Positions 9,301 through 17,172 of a stretch of 46,575 bases of DNA are shown here, one piece after another. Source of the stretch: Sneathiella sp. HT1-7 (GTDB lineage: Bacteria; Pseudomonadota; Alphaproteobacteria; Sneathiellales; Sneathiellaceae); assembly GCF_020731145.1 (NCBI RefSeq), contig NZ_JAJFZN010000007.1, positions 1 to 46,575 on the forward strand. Direction: 5' to 3'. Positions within the stretch are counted from its first letter, which is position 1. Each line of letters begins with the position of its first letter. Below the pieces are notes generated by a model, which searched no databases, was not told where the DNA came from, and worked only from the letters and a program-made list of their open reading frames with translations. Position numbers and translations under genes: made by a program.

Positions 9301-9607
9301 CTGGTTTACCTCGATACCAGATTACCTTCTTCGCAAAATCAGGCAAGTCATTGAATTTTTTGTAAATGAGGCCTAGATCGGTGTTGTCAACACCATCATA
9401 ACTGCTAGGCGGATGATTTCAGGTGAAGTCTTGAAATAACGGAATGGATTTTTCATGCGCTGACCGTAAATCCGGCGTCAATACGGCTCAAGTGATTTTA
9501 CTCTGACAATGCCTCGCTAATATTTCACGCCGCTTTACGTACCATGATCAAACATTCCAGCCAGCGACTTTCATACAACGGGTCTGTTGAGATAGGGTAT
9601 GAAGTCG
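9116..9607. other. 492-base IS-debris stretch
   Basis: Contains the unsupported small frame (9088-9300), the IS6 remnant (9394-9456) and a 15-base dyad at 9380-9394 (GGTGTTG-T-CAACACC). Nothing else was recognised. Confidence 0.5.
9394..9456 (-). pseudogene. IS6-family transposase N-terminal remnant
   Basis: Twenty-one codons read MKNPFRYFKTSPEIIRLAVM plus M, the characteristic start of IS6/IS26-like transposases. After this point the resemblance stops abruptly and a TAG follows. It is a fragment only, in the IS-rich junction left of the nitronate-monooxygenase gene. Confidence 0.65.
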
Positions 9608-11080
9608 TTAGTTACCTGTCATTAAACGTTCGATAAGCTGTCTTACTGTCGGAATGAACGGAGCGCCGTTTCTATCTCGGTAAAAAGGATCGTCCCTTGA
9701 TTTATAGGCATTATGACCAGTAAAAATAAGATTTTTATCCAGATCCTGTCCCTGAATAGCACCAAGTAGTCGTTTGCGAATACAAAAGACGCGAGGGTCC
9801 GGCAGTTTCCCCGTAGAGTATTTTTTCTGTGGGTCCTGGCTCCAGCCACTAAGCTTGCAATTGGCCAGACAGCCGACGCAGTCTTTCTTGTCTTGTTTGA
9901 TTTCTCGGGCGTCTTCGGCCGTTACAAAAATCAGTGTGTTATCCGGCGTACGCAGGACCACGTCAAATCCCTCGGCGATCCATGTATCCGCCATCCTTTT
10001 ATTTTCATCTGCGACATAATATTGCGGCTTGCCAACCGTATTTTCAATATGAGCCGTCATGTTTTCATCTTTTTGTTTGGCGTATGGCATCTGCCTTTGG
10101 CTACGTTGGTAAAGTTTCTGAATCAGGCCGTTATTATATGCTGACGAATAGAAGCCCGTCGGGCTGAATTTATTAAGGACCACATCGCCTTCTTTCATCG
10201 ACAAAATAAGACGTTTCCATTCATCCGTGGCTGGATTTTCCTTTGCTAACATTTCTCGTGTCCCGATCTGGAACGCAATCGGGCCGATGTCAGCGTTCTC
10301 CAGCCAGTGCTCCCAGTCCCGCAGATACCAAACACCTCCGGCCATAACAATGGTGACATTCTCCATGCCGTTGTCATTCATGATCCGGCGCAAGCCTTTA
10401 ACTCGTTCATAAGGGTCTTCAGCGATATCGGGGTTTTCCCTGCTGGTAATGCCATTATGTCCCCCGGCCAGCCAAGGGTCCTCATAGACCACGGCACCAA
10501 TAATGTCGACGTACCTGCCCTGCCATTTTCGAAAAGTGCGATTTAAAAGCACTTTCAGGGCCATGCCGCCGGAAATAATGGGGTCCAGATAGACAGCTTC
10601 GTCCGCGCAGTTCTGCGCATCCATTTCGGTTGGTAAACCAGCTCCCATCGTCACGGCATGTATCATGTTACGGCCGTTAGACAGGCGTGTTCCCGCCAAT
10701 ATGCCTTTCATAACATACTGGGCGCCGCCAGCCATCTTAAGGAAATTTATGCGGATGCGGCCTTTACCACCAGCGTTCTTATGCGCAATATTAGCCTGTA
10801 AGATTCCACCTTCAATGGACCATGCAATAAGCTCCTGATGTCGTTTATGACGAGATCTACCCGTAAATGGGTAGGAAATCTCCCGGCCATTTTTGTCATA
10901 GCCAATGGCTGCACCGGTACCGGAAATGGTTCCCCCCGCATTCTCAGCGGCCCAGGCACCGGCACTTTTCCCGTTCGTCACACCAATACCCTTGCCGCCT
11001 TGAACGAGTGGGAGGATCCACTCACCATCGATATATACAGTCTTATTAAGTTTTTCCTGAATTTCCGAAATGCTACACAA
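9608..11080 (-). CDS. nitronate monooxygenase / 2-nitropropane dioxygenase-like flavoprotein with Cys cluster
   Basis: 490 residues from a TTG at 11080. The first ~330 residues resemble the FMN-binding TIM barrel of the NPD family: LVQGGKGIGVTNG near the N-terminus, IVMAGGVWYLRDW, and IGPIAFQIGTREM in the phosphate-binding region. The C-terminal ~130 residues are unusual: C-V-G-C-L-A-N-C (Cx2Cx3C) plus a later Cys in RVFCIRKR could bind iron-sulfur. The family oxidises nitronates or acts as related enoyl/ene flavoenzymes, and the substrate here is unknown. An ATG at 11096 with AGGAG upstream is out of frame by one base, and removing one G from the GGG beside it would give MADKVLCSISE. So either TTG is used or the start has been damaged. 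Confidence 0.7.
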   Translation of the reverse strand: MCSISEIQEKLNKTVYIDGEWILPLVQGGKGIGVTNGKSAGAWAAENAGGTISGTGAAIGYDKNGREISYPFTGRSRHKRHQELIAWSIEGGILQANIAHKNAGGKGRIRINFLKMAGGAQYVMKGILAGTRLSNGRNMIHAVTMGAGLPTEMDAQNCADEAVYLDPIISGGMALKVLLNRTFRKWQGRYVDIIGAVVYEDPWLAGGHNGITSRENPDIAEDPYERVKGLRRIMNDNGMENVTIVMAGGVWYLRDWEHWLENADIGPIAFQIGTREMLAKENPATDEWKRLILSMKEGDVVLNKFSPTGFYSSAYNNGLIQKLYQRSQRQMPYAKQKDENMTAHIENTVGKPQYYVADENKRMADTWIAEGFDVVLRTPDNTLIFVTAEDAREIKQDKKDCVGCLANCKLSGWSQDPQKKYSTGKLPDPRVFCIRKRLLGAIQGQDLDKNLIFTGHNAYKSRDDPFYRDRNGAPFIPTVRQLIERLMTGN

Positions 11081-11189
11081 TACTTTATCCGCCCATTTTA
11101 ATATCGGCTCCTAGATTGGTATATATCAAATAGGAACCGCTTCAACCGGTCATTGCCGTACACTTTCGGGCTTAAAGCCACTGAACGCA

Positions 11190-11203
11190 TTGATTGATGT
11201 CAA
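11190..11203. promoter_or_regulatory. imperfect Fnr/NarR-type box
   Basis: TTGAT-TGAT-GTCAA differs at one position from the TTGAT-N4-ATCAA boxes near narK and ubiT. It lies about 110 bases upstream of the flavoprotein start and could place that gene under anoxic control. One-mismatch sites also arise by chance. Confidence 0.35.
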
Positions 11204-11281
11204 ACACACAGAAAGGCAGAGCAATCGATATTAGACCGTTTTCTTGCTTGTTGCGCATTTTCCTGAGCATAATTATTTACT

Positions 11282-11692
11282 TTAAGATGCGTTAAATAGC
11301 CTGAAAACACCTGTGGCCGTTAGCAGGATATTGTCTTCCGAATAGACGTCAGCACTGACGAACACTAAACTGTTTGTCATTCGCTTTATGCGTACCGAAG
11401 CTTCTACCCAGCTCCCGACAGCCGCAGCCGAAATAAATTCGGTTGTAAGAGATATGGTGGCGCAATACCTTCCCGATTCTTTAACGATGGTATGGCCCAA
11501 CGCTGTATCGGCGAACCCGGTCAATGCGGCTCCATGAATTACATTGTTGGGATTGGCGTGATGTTCATTCGTCGCAAATCCGTATTTGCATATTCCGTTA
11601 TTCATATACTTCACATAATATGGGCCATTATGGCCTATATATCCGCTGTCTTCGACAAACGGTTCATAGCCATCCGGAATTATCACGTTCAT
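11282..11692 (-). CDS. PaaI-like hotdog thioesterase
   Basis: 136 residues from the ATG at 11692, chosen over an upstream ATG because GAGGAA lies just before it. The segment NPNNVIHGAALTGFADTALG matches the hotdog-fold PaaI signature (HGG/HGA then a helix starting with D). FISAAAVGSWVEASVRI and VSADVYSEDNILLTATGVF complete the fold. Such enzymes hydrolyse aromatic or medium-chain acyl-CoA thioesters and often recover CoA from dead-end intermediates. It faces the same way as the flavoprotein gene and is divergent from the acyl-CoA dehydrogenase, suggesting a small acyl-CoA module. Confidence 0.8.
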   Translation of the reverse strand: MNVIIPDGYEPFVEDSGYIGHNGPYYVKYMNNGICKYGFATNEHHANPNNVIHGAALTGFADTALGHTIVKESGRYCATISLTTEFISAAAVGSWVEASVRIKRMTNSLVFVSADVYSEDNILLTATGVFRLFNAS

Positions 11693-11877
11693 TTCTTCCT
11701 CTCTCTGTTTGATTGAAAACAATGTTCGTTTCATCAGACTAGTGCAGATTTCTGATTTTAAATGCTGCCGGGTGATGAGCAGAAACGGTATTTCCTCTTT
11801 TCAGCGTTATAGGGAAGGGATGTTGGGCAAGATAGATAGGAAGTTTCTCTTAAATTATTCGCTTGAGGAGAAGTGTA

Positions 11878-13128
11878 ATGGAATTTGAATATTCTTCAAA
11901 ATGTGAAGAGTTGCGTCAGCGTGTGGGATATTTTATCGATCAACATATTCTCCCGCGCAATAGTGACTGGCACAAGGAAGTTGCTAATGGCCAGTTTCCC
12001 GTATCCTTTATGAATGATCTTAAAGATTTGGCCAAAGAAGAAGGTCTGTGGAACCTGTTTTTGCCAAGCTTGCGTCCTGATGAGCCCGGAACAGGTCTTA
12101 GTAACCTTGATTATGCTCCTTTGGCAGAAATAATGGGTCGCGTTATGTGGTCAGCAGAGGTGTTCAACTGTAATGCTCCGGATACCGGTAACATGGAGCT
12201 GCTGCATATGTTCGCGACTCCGGCGCAGTATGATCAGTGGTTGAAACCGCTACTTAACGGCGATATTCGGTCTGCCTTTGCCATGACGGAGCCGGATGTA
12301 GCCTCTTCCGATGCGACAAATATCCAGACATTGATCAGGCGAGATGGGGATACATATGTCATCAATGGTCGCAAGTGGTTTATCACGAACGCGGCGCATC
12401 CGAATTGCAAAATTTTGATTGTCATGGGCAAGACTGATCCAGACGCGCCGTCTCATAGCCAGCAAAGTATGATCCTGGTTCCCATAGAGATGACGGGTGT
12501 CGAGATAGTGCGTAATATTACTGTGCTAAACCATCATGCGCCTGAGGGACATTGTGAAGTCGTCTTCCGCGATGTTCGAGTTCCCGCGAGCAATCTTTTG
12601 GGGTCGGAGGGGGATGGCTTTATGATGGCCCAGGCCCGCTTGGGCCCCGGACGCATCCATCACTGTATGCGTTCAATCGGCCAATGCGAGGTTGCACTCG
12701 AACTGATGTGCGAACGGTCCCAAGAGCGGAAAACCTTTGGCAAATATTTGAGCGAACATGGCAGTGTTGCCGAAAATATCGCGCTTTCCAGAATTGAAAT
12801 TGAACAGGCGCGCCTGCTGGTTCTAAAAACCGCGTATTTGATTGATACGGTTGGGGCTCGTTCTGCGCGCAAGGAAATTTCAATGATCAAGGCCCTGGTG
12901 CCCGCCATGCAGTGCCGGATTGCGGATAGGGCAATGCAGGCATTCGGCGCAATGGGCTTGAGTCCGGACACGCCGTTGGCTGACATTTACAGCTGGGGCC
13001 GTGCTCTCAGATATGCCGACGGTCCAGACGAGGTTCATCTGCGTGGGATTGCGCGAATGGAAACAAAGAAGAGCGCTGAAAATCTGGGCGAAGCGGCAAG
13101 ATATCTGACCCTGCCTGAACGCTTGTAG
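11878..13128 (+). CDS. acyl-CoA dehydrogenase family protein (ACAD10/11-like)
   Basis: 416 residues. The ATG at 11878 follows GAGGAGAAG. Domain order is classical: an N-terminal helical part with GLSNLDYAPLAEIMGR, a beta domain with AFAMTEPDVASSDATNI and YVINGRKWFITNA (FAD/substrate contacts), then a C-terminal helical part with RMQAFGAMGLS-like sequence (RAMQAFGAMGLSPD) and ADGPDEVHLR. The GPDEVH ending is typical of the ACAD10/11 branch, whose members dehydrogenate longer or 4-hydroxy acyl-CoAs. Electrons would pass to electron-transfer flavoprotein, which is not in this window. The substrate is not determined. No linked ETF or thiolase is seen. Confidence 0.87.
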   Translation: MEFEYSSKCEELRQRVGYFIDQHILPRNSDWHKEVANGQFPVSFMNDLKDLAKEEGLWNLFLPSLRPDEPGTGLSNLDYAPLAEIMGRVMWSAEVFNCNAPDTGNMELLHMFATPAQYDQWLKPLLNGDIRSAFAMTEPDVASSDATNIQTLIRRDGDTYVINGRKWFITNAAHPNCKILIVMGKTDPDAPSHSQQSMILVPIEMTGVEIVRNITVLNHHAPEGHCEVVFRDVRVPASNLLGSEGDGFMMAQARLGPGRIHHCMRSIGQCEVALELMCERSQERKTFGKYLSEHGSVAENIALSRIEIEQARLLVLKTAYLIDTVGARSARKEISMIKALVPAMQCRIADRAMQAFGAMGLSPDTPLADIYSWGRALRYADGPDEVHLRGIARMETKKSAENLGEAARYLTLPERL

Positions 13129-13142
13129 GAACAAGGTTCATC

Positions 13143-13297
13143 AAACTTTTGAAAACAACGTCGAACCGTTGCGTAGAAAATATCTAGACCTCTTTCCGCA
13201 AGCAGATCTTCACTATCTCGATGACTCAGTATAAATCGAGTATGCAGACAGACGGTATGCTGAATGATATGAGGCAAGAAACGACGGCGCTGATGCC
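13143..13297 (-). pseudogene. IS6-family transposase N-terminal fragment
   Basis: On the minus strand the frame HQRRRFLPHIIQHTV followed by RFILSHRDSEDLLAERGL and YATVRRCFQKF matches the start of IS6-type transposases (usual pattern FP..IIxHAVWLY.RF.LS.RD.E.LLAERG...YETVRRW). It ends after about 50 codons against the acyl-CoA dehydrogenase stop and begins against the narR stop. It is a scar separating two modules and is a different subtype from the remnant at 9394. Confidence 0.72.
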
Positions 13298-13301
13298 CTT
13301 T

Positions 13302-14000
13302 TTACATGAAACGATCATCAATAAGTGAGTTTGGTTTAGCGAATGTTTTCAGCGCTTGAAGGTCGCCAAGCCGTACCTTTGAACCGTCGACGGTGACGCC
13401 ATAGGGCTTTAAAGTATTAAAGGCCCGAGACAGATTTTCAGGCCCCATTCCTAAAAGCGAGGCCAATGTTCGTTTGTCATAAGGAAGTGACAAGGACCCA
13501 TTGCCGCCTTGATCGTTATGGTAGCGCAGCAGCCGGTTTGCAAGCCGTTCCACCGCTGTCCGGAGTTTCAGGCCTTTATGTTCCTTAACGATCGCGCGAT
13601 AGCAGCCTGCAAGTTCCCAAATGATTGCCGCGGCAAAGGCATTGTCCTTCTCTATGGCGGAGCGGATATCCTCGGAGGGGATCATTAGTATTCGGGAACG
13701 CTGGCATGTTCTGGCCGACATCAGATAAGCGGCATCTTTCAAGACTGCCGCCAGAATAAAAGTTCCAACTGGAGATACCATGGCCATTGTTGTTTCCCGG
13801 CCATTTGCTTTGGCATACAGCTCTACACAACCTTCAACAACGACATAGAGAAAGTCGGCGCGATCACCTTCTTCAATCAAATCCACATGATCTGGGAAAG
13901 TTTGAAAATAGGCGGCCTTGAGGATTGAATCGAATGTCTCCTCCGACAGCGATTGAAAAAGGTGGATCGCTCTTACTTCCGGCAAATCAGCTGAACGCAT
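13302..14000 (-). CDS. narR: NarR/Dnr-type Crp-Fnr transcription regulator
   Basis: 232 residues. The N-terminal cyclic-nucleotide-binding-like barrel (about 15-130, with LIEEGDRADFLYVVVEGCVELY) is followed by a dimerisation helix and a winged helix-turn-helix (about 170-215, LPYDKRTLASLLGM and ENLSRAFNTL). The N-terminal Cys cluster of oxygen-sensing Fnr is absent, as in NarR and Dnr. NarR of Paracoccus sits beside narK and activates the nar operon in response to nitrate or nitrite, and the divergent position here is the same. The symbol is assigned on gene context and class, not on exact sequence match. A perfect box 13 bases upstream of the ATG suggests autoregulation. Confidence 0.8.
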   Translation of the reverse strand: MRSADLPEVRAIHLFQSLSEETFDSILKAAYFQTFPDHVDLIEEGDRADFLYVVVEGCVELYAKANGRETTMAMVSPVGTFILAAVLKDAAYLMSARTCQRSRILMIPSEDIRSAIEKDNAFAAAIIWELAGCYRAIVKEHKGLKLRTAVERLANRLLRYHNDQGGNGSLSLPYDKRTLASLLGMGPENLSRAFNTLKPYGVTVDGSKVRLGDLQALKTFAKPNSLIDDRFM

Positions 14001-14012
14001 TCGTTATCCTAA

Positions 14013-14026
14013 TTGATAAATATCAA
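14013..14026. promoter_or_regulatory. Fnr/NarR box at the narR start
   Basis: TTGAT-AAAT-ATCAA is a perfect dyad. It lies only 13 bases upstream of the narR ATG, so binding would more likely block than activate narR. A second near-dyad, TGATAA-A-TTATCA (14028-14040), adjoins it with half-site spacing one base longer. Confidence 0.7.
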
Positions 14027-14148
14027 GTGATAAATTATCAGAATTATCAAAAAAATCTACATTTTATATCTATGTTATTGTTTTTTCAAAATGAAATAGC
14101 CGCCATTTGTTTCCTCCTGGCTTGTTTTTACATTCTTATCCTACATCG

Positions 14149-14162
14149 TTGATTTAGATCAA
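14149..14162. promoter_or_regulatory. Fnr/NarR box upstream of narK
   Basis: TTGAT-TTAG-ATCAA is a perfect dyad centred about 90 bases before the narK start. At the usual -41.5 activator position, transcription would begin near 14197. The identical 14 bases occur upstream of ubiT. Confidence 0.8.
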
Positions 14163-14244
14163 TCTTCCGCTTTTGTAACTAGGGTCAACTCTCTCAAGAA
14201 TTATTTTGTGTCCGGCAGAGTAGAAATTGAGAGGGAATAGTATC

Positions 14245-17148
14245 GTGAGTAGCCCAAGCATTAACATCAGGGATCAGAAGCGCGCTTTGGCCGCCAGCAC
14301 GCTTACCTTCACCGTATGTTTTGCGGTCTGGACGATTTTTTCGATCATCGGTATCAGGATCAAATCGGAACTGGGCTTATCTGATACTCAGTTTGGTATT
14401 TTGGTGGCCACGCCAATTCTGACTGGGTCCGTAAGCCGTATTTTTCTCGGTATCTGGGCGGATCAATATGGTGGGCGCATCGTCTATACGGTCCAAATGC
14501 TGCTTACGGCTTTTGCCGCATACTTGCTGACCCAGGTTTCGACATATGAGATGTTTCTTATGGCCGCCCTTGGGGTTGGTCTCGCTGGCGGCAGTTTTGC
14601 GGTCGGGGTCGCCTATGTCGCCAAATGGTATCCGAAAGAAAAGCAGGGAACCGCCCTTGGCATTTTCGGTATGGGAAATGTCGGTGCGGCCGTGACCAAT
14701 TTCGGCGCCCCTTATTTGCTGATCATGGTGGGTGGGCAATGGCAAGGTGTCGCGCAGATTTATGCCATTGTTATGGCGGTTGCTGCCGTCCTGTTTTTCC
14801 TGTTTTCCAAGGAAGACCCGGATATTGCGGCACGCAAAAAGGCAGGCATCAAGCACGCCTCCTTCATTGAGCAGCTTGAACCGCTCAAAAATCTGCAAGT
14901 CTGGCGATTTTCGCTTTATTATTTCTTTGTCTTCGGCGCTTTTGTTGCGTTAGCGCTGTGGCTACCCCGCTATTACGTCGGCGCCTATGGCCTCGAATTG
15001 CCCACGGCGGGCTTGCTGGCAGCGGCCTATGCGTTGCCGGGATCGATCTTCCGTGCGCTCGGGGGGTGGATGTCCGATAAATGGGGCGCCCGAACGGTAA
15101 TGTATTGGACTTTCATCGCCAGCGTTATATGTGTGTTTATTCTCTCATACCCGTCAACGGATTATACGGTTGCCGGTATTGACGGTCCCATCACCTTCAA
15201 TCTGACCATTCCGCTATGGCTTTTCGTGACGATAACGATCATCCTCGGCTTTTTCATGTCGCTCGGCAAGGCGGCGGTCTACAAGCATATCCCCACATAC
15301 TATCCGGGTCATGTCGGTTCCGTAGGCGGTATCGTTGGCTTGATTGGCGGTCTTGGCGGGTTCTTCCTGCCCATCGCATTCGGTATCATGAACGATCTGA
15401 CGGGCGTGTGGACCAGTTGCTTCATGTTGCTGACCATCCTTATCGCGATTGCGCTGACTTGGATGCATTTCACCGTTCGCAGGCTGGAAGGAAAACGCGT
15501 TCCCGAACTGCTTAAGCCGCATGACTTGCCTGAATTCGAAAGCTTGCGCGATCTGCGGGGATGGAATCCGGACGATCCGGTCCAATGGGCGACTGACGGT
15601 AAATCCATCGCCACGCGCAATCTTTGGATTTCCATTCCAGCACTCCTCTGCGGATTTGCAGTTTGGCTTTATTGGGGCATCATTAGCGTGCAAATGATGA
15701 ATTTGGGCTTTCCCTTTACCCAAAGCCAACTATTCACTTTAACGGCAATAGCGGGTCTATCGGGGGCGACGCTGCGTATCCCCAGTTCGTTCTTTATCCG
15801 AATTGGCGGGGGGCGTTATACCACCTTCTTCACCACGTCGCTTTTGATTATTCCGGCGCTTGGGGCCGGGATATTGTTGCAAGACATTAATTCGCCCTTT
15901 TGGCAGTTTCAGCTCATGGCCCTGTTAAGTGGTCTTGGTGGCGGTAATTTTGCTTCATCCATGTCTAATATCAGCTTTTTCTATCCAAAAAAGATTCAAG
16001 GCTATGCACTCGGGATGAACGCGGGAATTGGCAACTTCGGTGTGACAACGATGCAGATTCTTGTGCCGCTGGTGATGACGTTTGCCATGTTTGGTGGCGA
16101 TCCGATGATTCTGAAAGCGTCGTCCGGGACGTTGATCGGGAAAATTCCGGCAGGAACGGAAACCTATATCCAGAATGCCGGATTTGTCTGGCTGATCTTT
16201 CTGATCCCGCTCGCGTTTGCGGTTTGGTTCGGTATGAACAATATTCGCGATGAGCATGTTTCGCCGGATGCCAGTTCTCCGCTCGGTGCATTCTTCAAGA
16301 TTGGTGGAATGCTGCTGGCCGGGCTTATTACGTCGATATTCGGATTGTGGCTCCTGTTGCCAAGTGACGTCGGCGGCTCTGGATTGCAGTTGTCAAAATG
16401 GCTGGTGCTGCCCATCGTCATTCTGCTTACACTGTTATTGCTTCGGCTTATTCCCGGGACAATACAGTCCAACCTGAAACGTCAGTTCAAGATATTCAAC
16501 AACAAACATACCTGGGCGATGACTGTCATCTATACAATGACATTCGGCAGTTTCATCGGGTTTTCCGCAGCTTTGCCATTGGCAATCAAGGTCATTTTCG
16601 GCTTTCAGCATGGCATGGTGGATGGGGTTATGACTCATGATGTGGCTAATCCGAATGGGCCTAGTGCCTTGACCTATGCCTGGATGGGGCCCTTTATCGG
16701 CGCCCTTATCCGGCCCGTTGGCGGCAAGCTGGCGGACAAATTCGGTGGGGCGCTGGTGACCCAGCTCATCAGTGTAGTCATGGTCTGCTCGGCGCTCGGT
16801 GTCGCCTATTTCATGCAGGCGGCCTATAGCTCAACGACGCCGGAGGCCTATTTCTTCCCCTTCCTTATTCTGTTCCTGATCCTGTTCGCTGCAACAGGAA
16901 TTGGCAACGGGTCGACCTTCAGGACGATCGCCTTTGTTTTCGACAAAGAACAGGCCGGACCCGTCCTTGGGTGGACTTCTGCCATTGCTGCTTACGGCGC
17001 GTTTATCATCCCCCAGGTTTTTGGGGAGCAGATCAAGGCAACAACACCGGAATATGCGCTCTATGGGTTCGCCTTATTCTATGGGGCTTGCGTTCTGATC
17101 AACTGGTGGTTCTACCTTCGCAAGAACGCGTATGTGAAGAACCCGTAA
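14245..17148 (+). CDS. narK: NarK1-NarK2 fused nitrate/nitrite transporter
   Basis: 967 residues from the GTG at 14245, with GAGAGGG upstream. An in-frame TTG at 14227 is less likely. Two complete major-facilitator halves are joined: about residues 15-415 and 450-960, each with ~12 membrane segments. Half one has FGMGNVGAAVTNFGAPYL; half two has MNAGIGNFGVTTMQILVP, the nitrate/nitrite-porter signature. The linker (about 415-445, RVPELLKPHDLPEFESLRDL) is polar. In Paracoccus-type fusions one half is a nitrate/proton symporter and the other a nitrate/nitrite antiporter, which gives nitrate entry and nitrite export for the cytoplasm-facing NarG. It is the first gene of the nar operon, 24 bases before narG. 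Confidence 0.93.
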   Translation: MSSPSINIRDQKRALAASTLTFTVCFAVWTIFSIIGIRIKSELGLSDTQFGILVATPILTGSVSRIFLGIWADQYGGRIVYTVQMLLTAFAAYLLTQVSTYEMFLMAALGVGLAGGSFAVGVAYVAKWYPKEKQGTALGIFGMGNVGAAVTNFGAPYLLIMVGGQWQGVAQIYAIVMAVAAVLFFLFSKEDPDIAARKKAGIKHASFIEQLEPLKNLQVWRFSLYYFFVFGAFVALALWLPRYYVGAYGLELPTAGLLAAAYALPGSIFRALGGWMSDKWGARTVMYWTFIASVICVFILSYPSTDYTVAGIDGPITFNLTIPLWLFVTITIILGFFMSLGKAAVYKHIPTYYPGHVGSVGGIVGLIGGLGGFFLPIAFGIMNDLTGVWTSCFMLLTILIAIALTWMHFTVRRLEGKRVPELLKPHDLPEFESLRDLRGWNPDDPVQWATDGKSIATRNLWISIPALLCGFAVWLYWGIISVQMMNLGFPFTQSQLFTLTAIAGLSGATLRIPSSFFIRIGGGRYTTFFTTSLLIIPALGAGILLQDINSPFWQFQLMALLSGLGGGNFASSMSNISFFYPKKIQGYALGMNAGIGNFGVTTMQILVPLVMTFAMFGGDPMILKASSGTLIGKIPAGTETYIQNAGFVWLIFLIPLAFAVWFGMNNIRDEHVSPDASSPLGAFFKIGGMLLAGLITSIFGLWLLLPSDVGGSGLQLSKWLVLPIVILLTLLLLRLIPGTIQSNLKRQFKIFNNKHTWAMTVIYTMTFGSFIGFSAALPLAIKVIFGFQHGMVDGVMTHDVANPNGPSALTYAWMGPFIGALIRPVGGKLADKFGGALVTQLISVVMVCSALGVAYFMQAAYSSTTPEAYFFPFLILFLILFAATGIGNGSTFRTIAFVFDKEQAGPVLGWTSAIAAYGAFIIPQVFGEQIKATTPEYALYGFALFYGACVLINWWFYLRKNAYVKNP

Positions 17149-17172
17149 AATATTGACTTTGGGAGTAATTCT

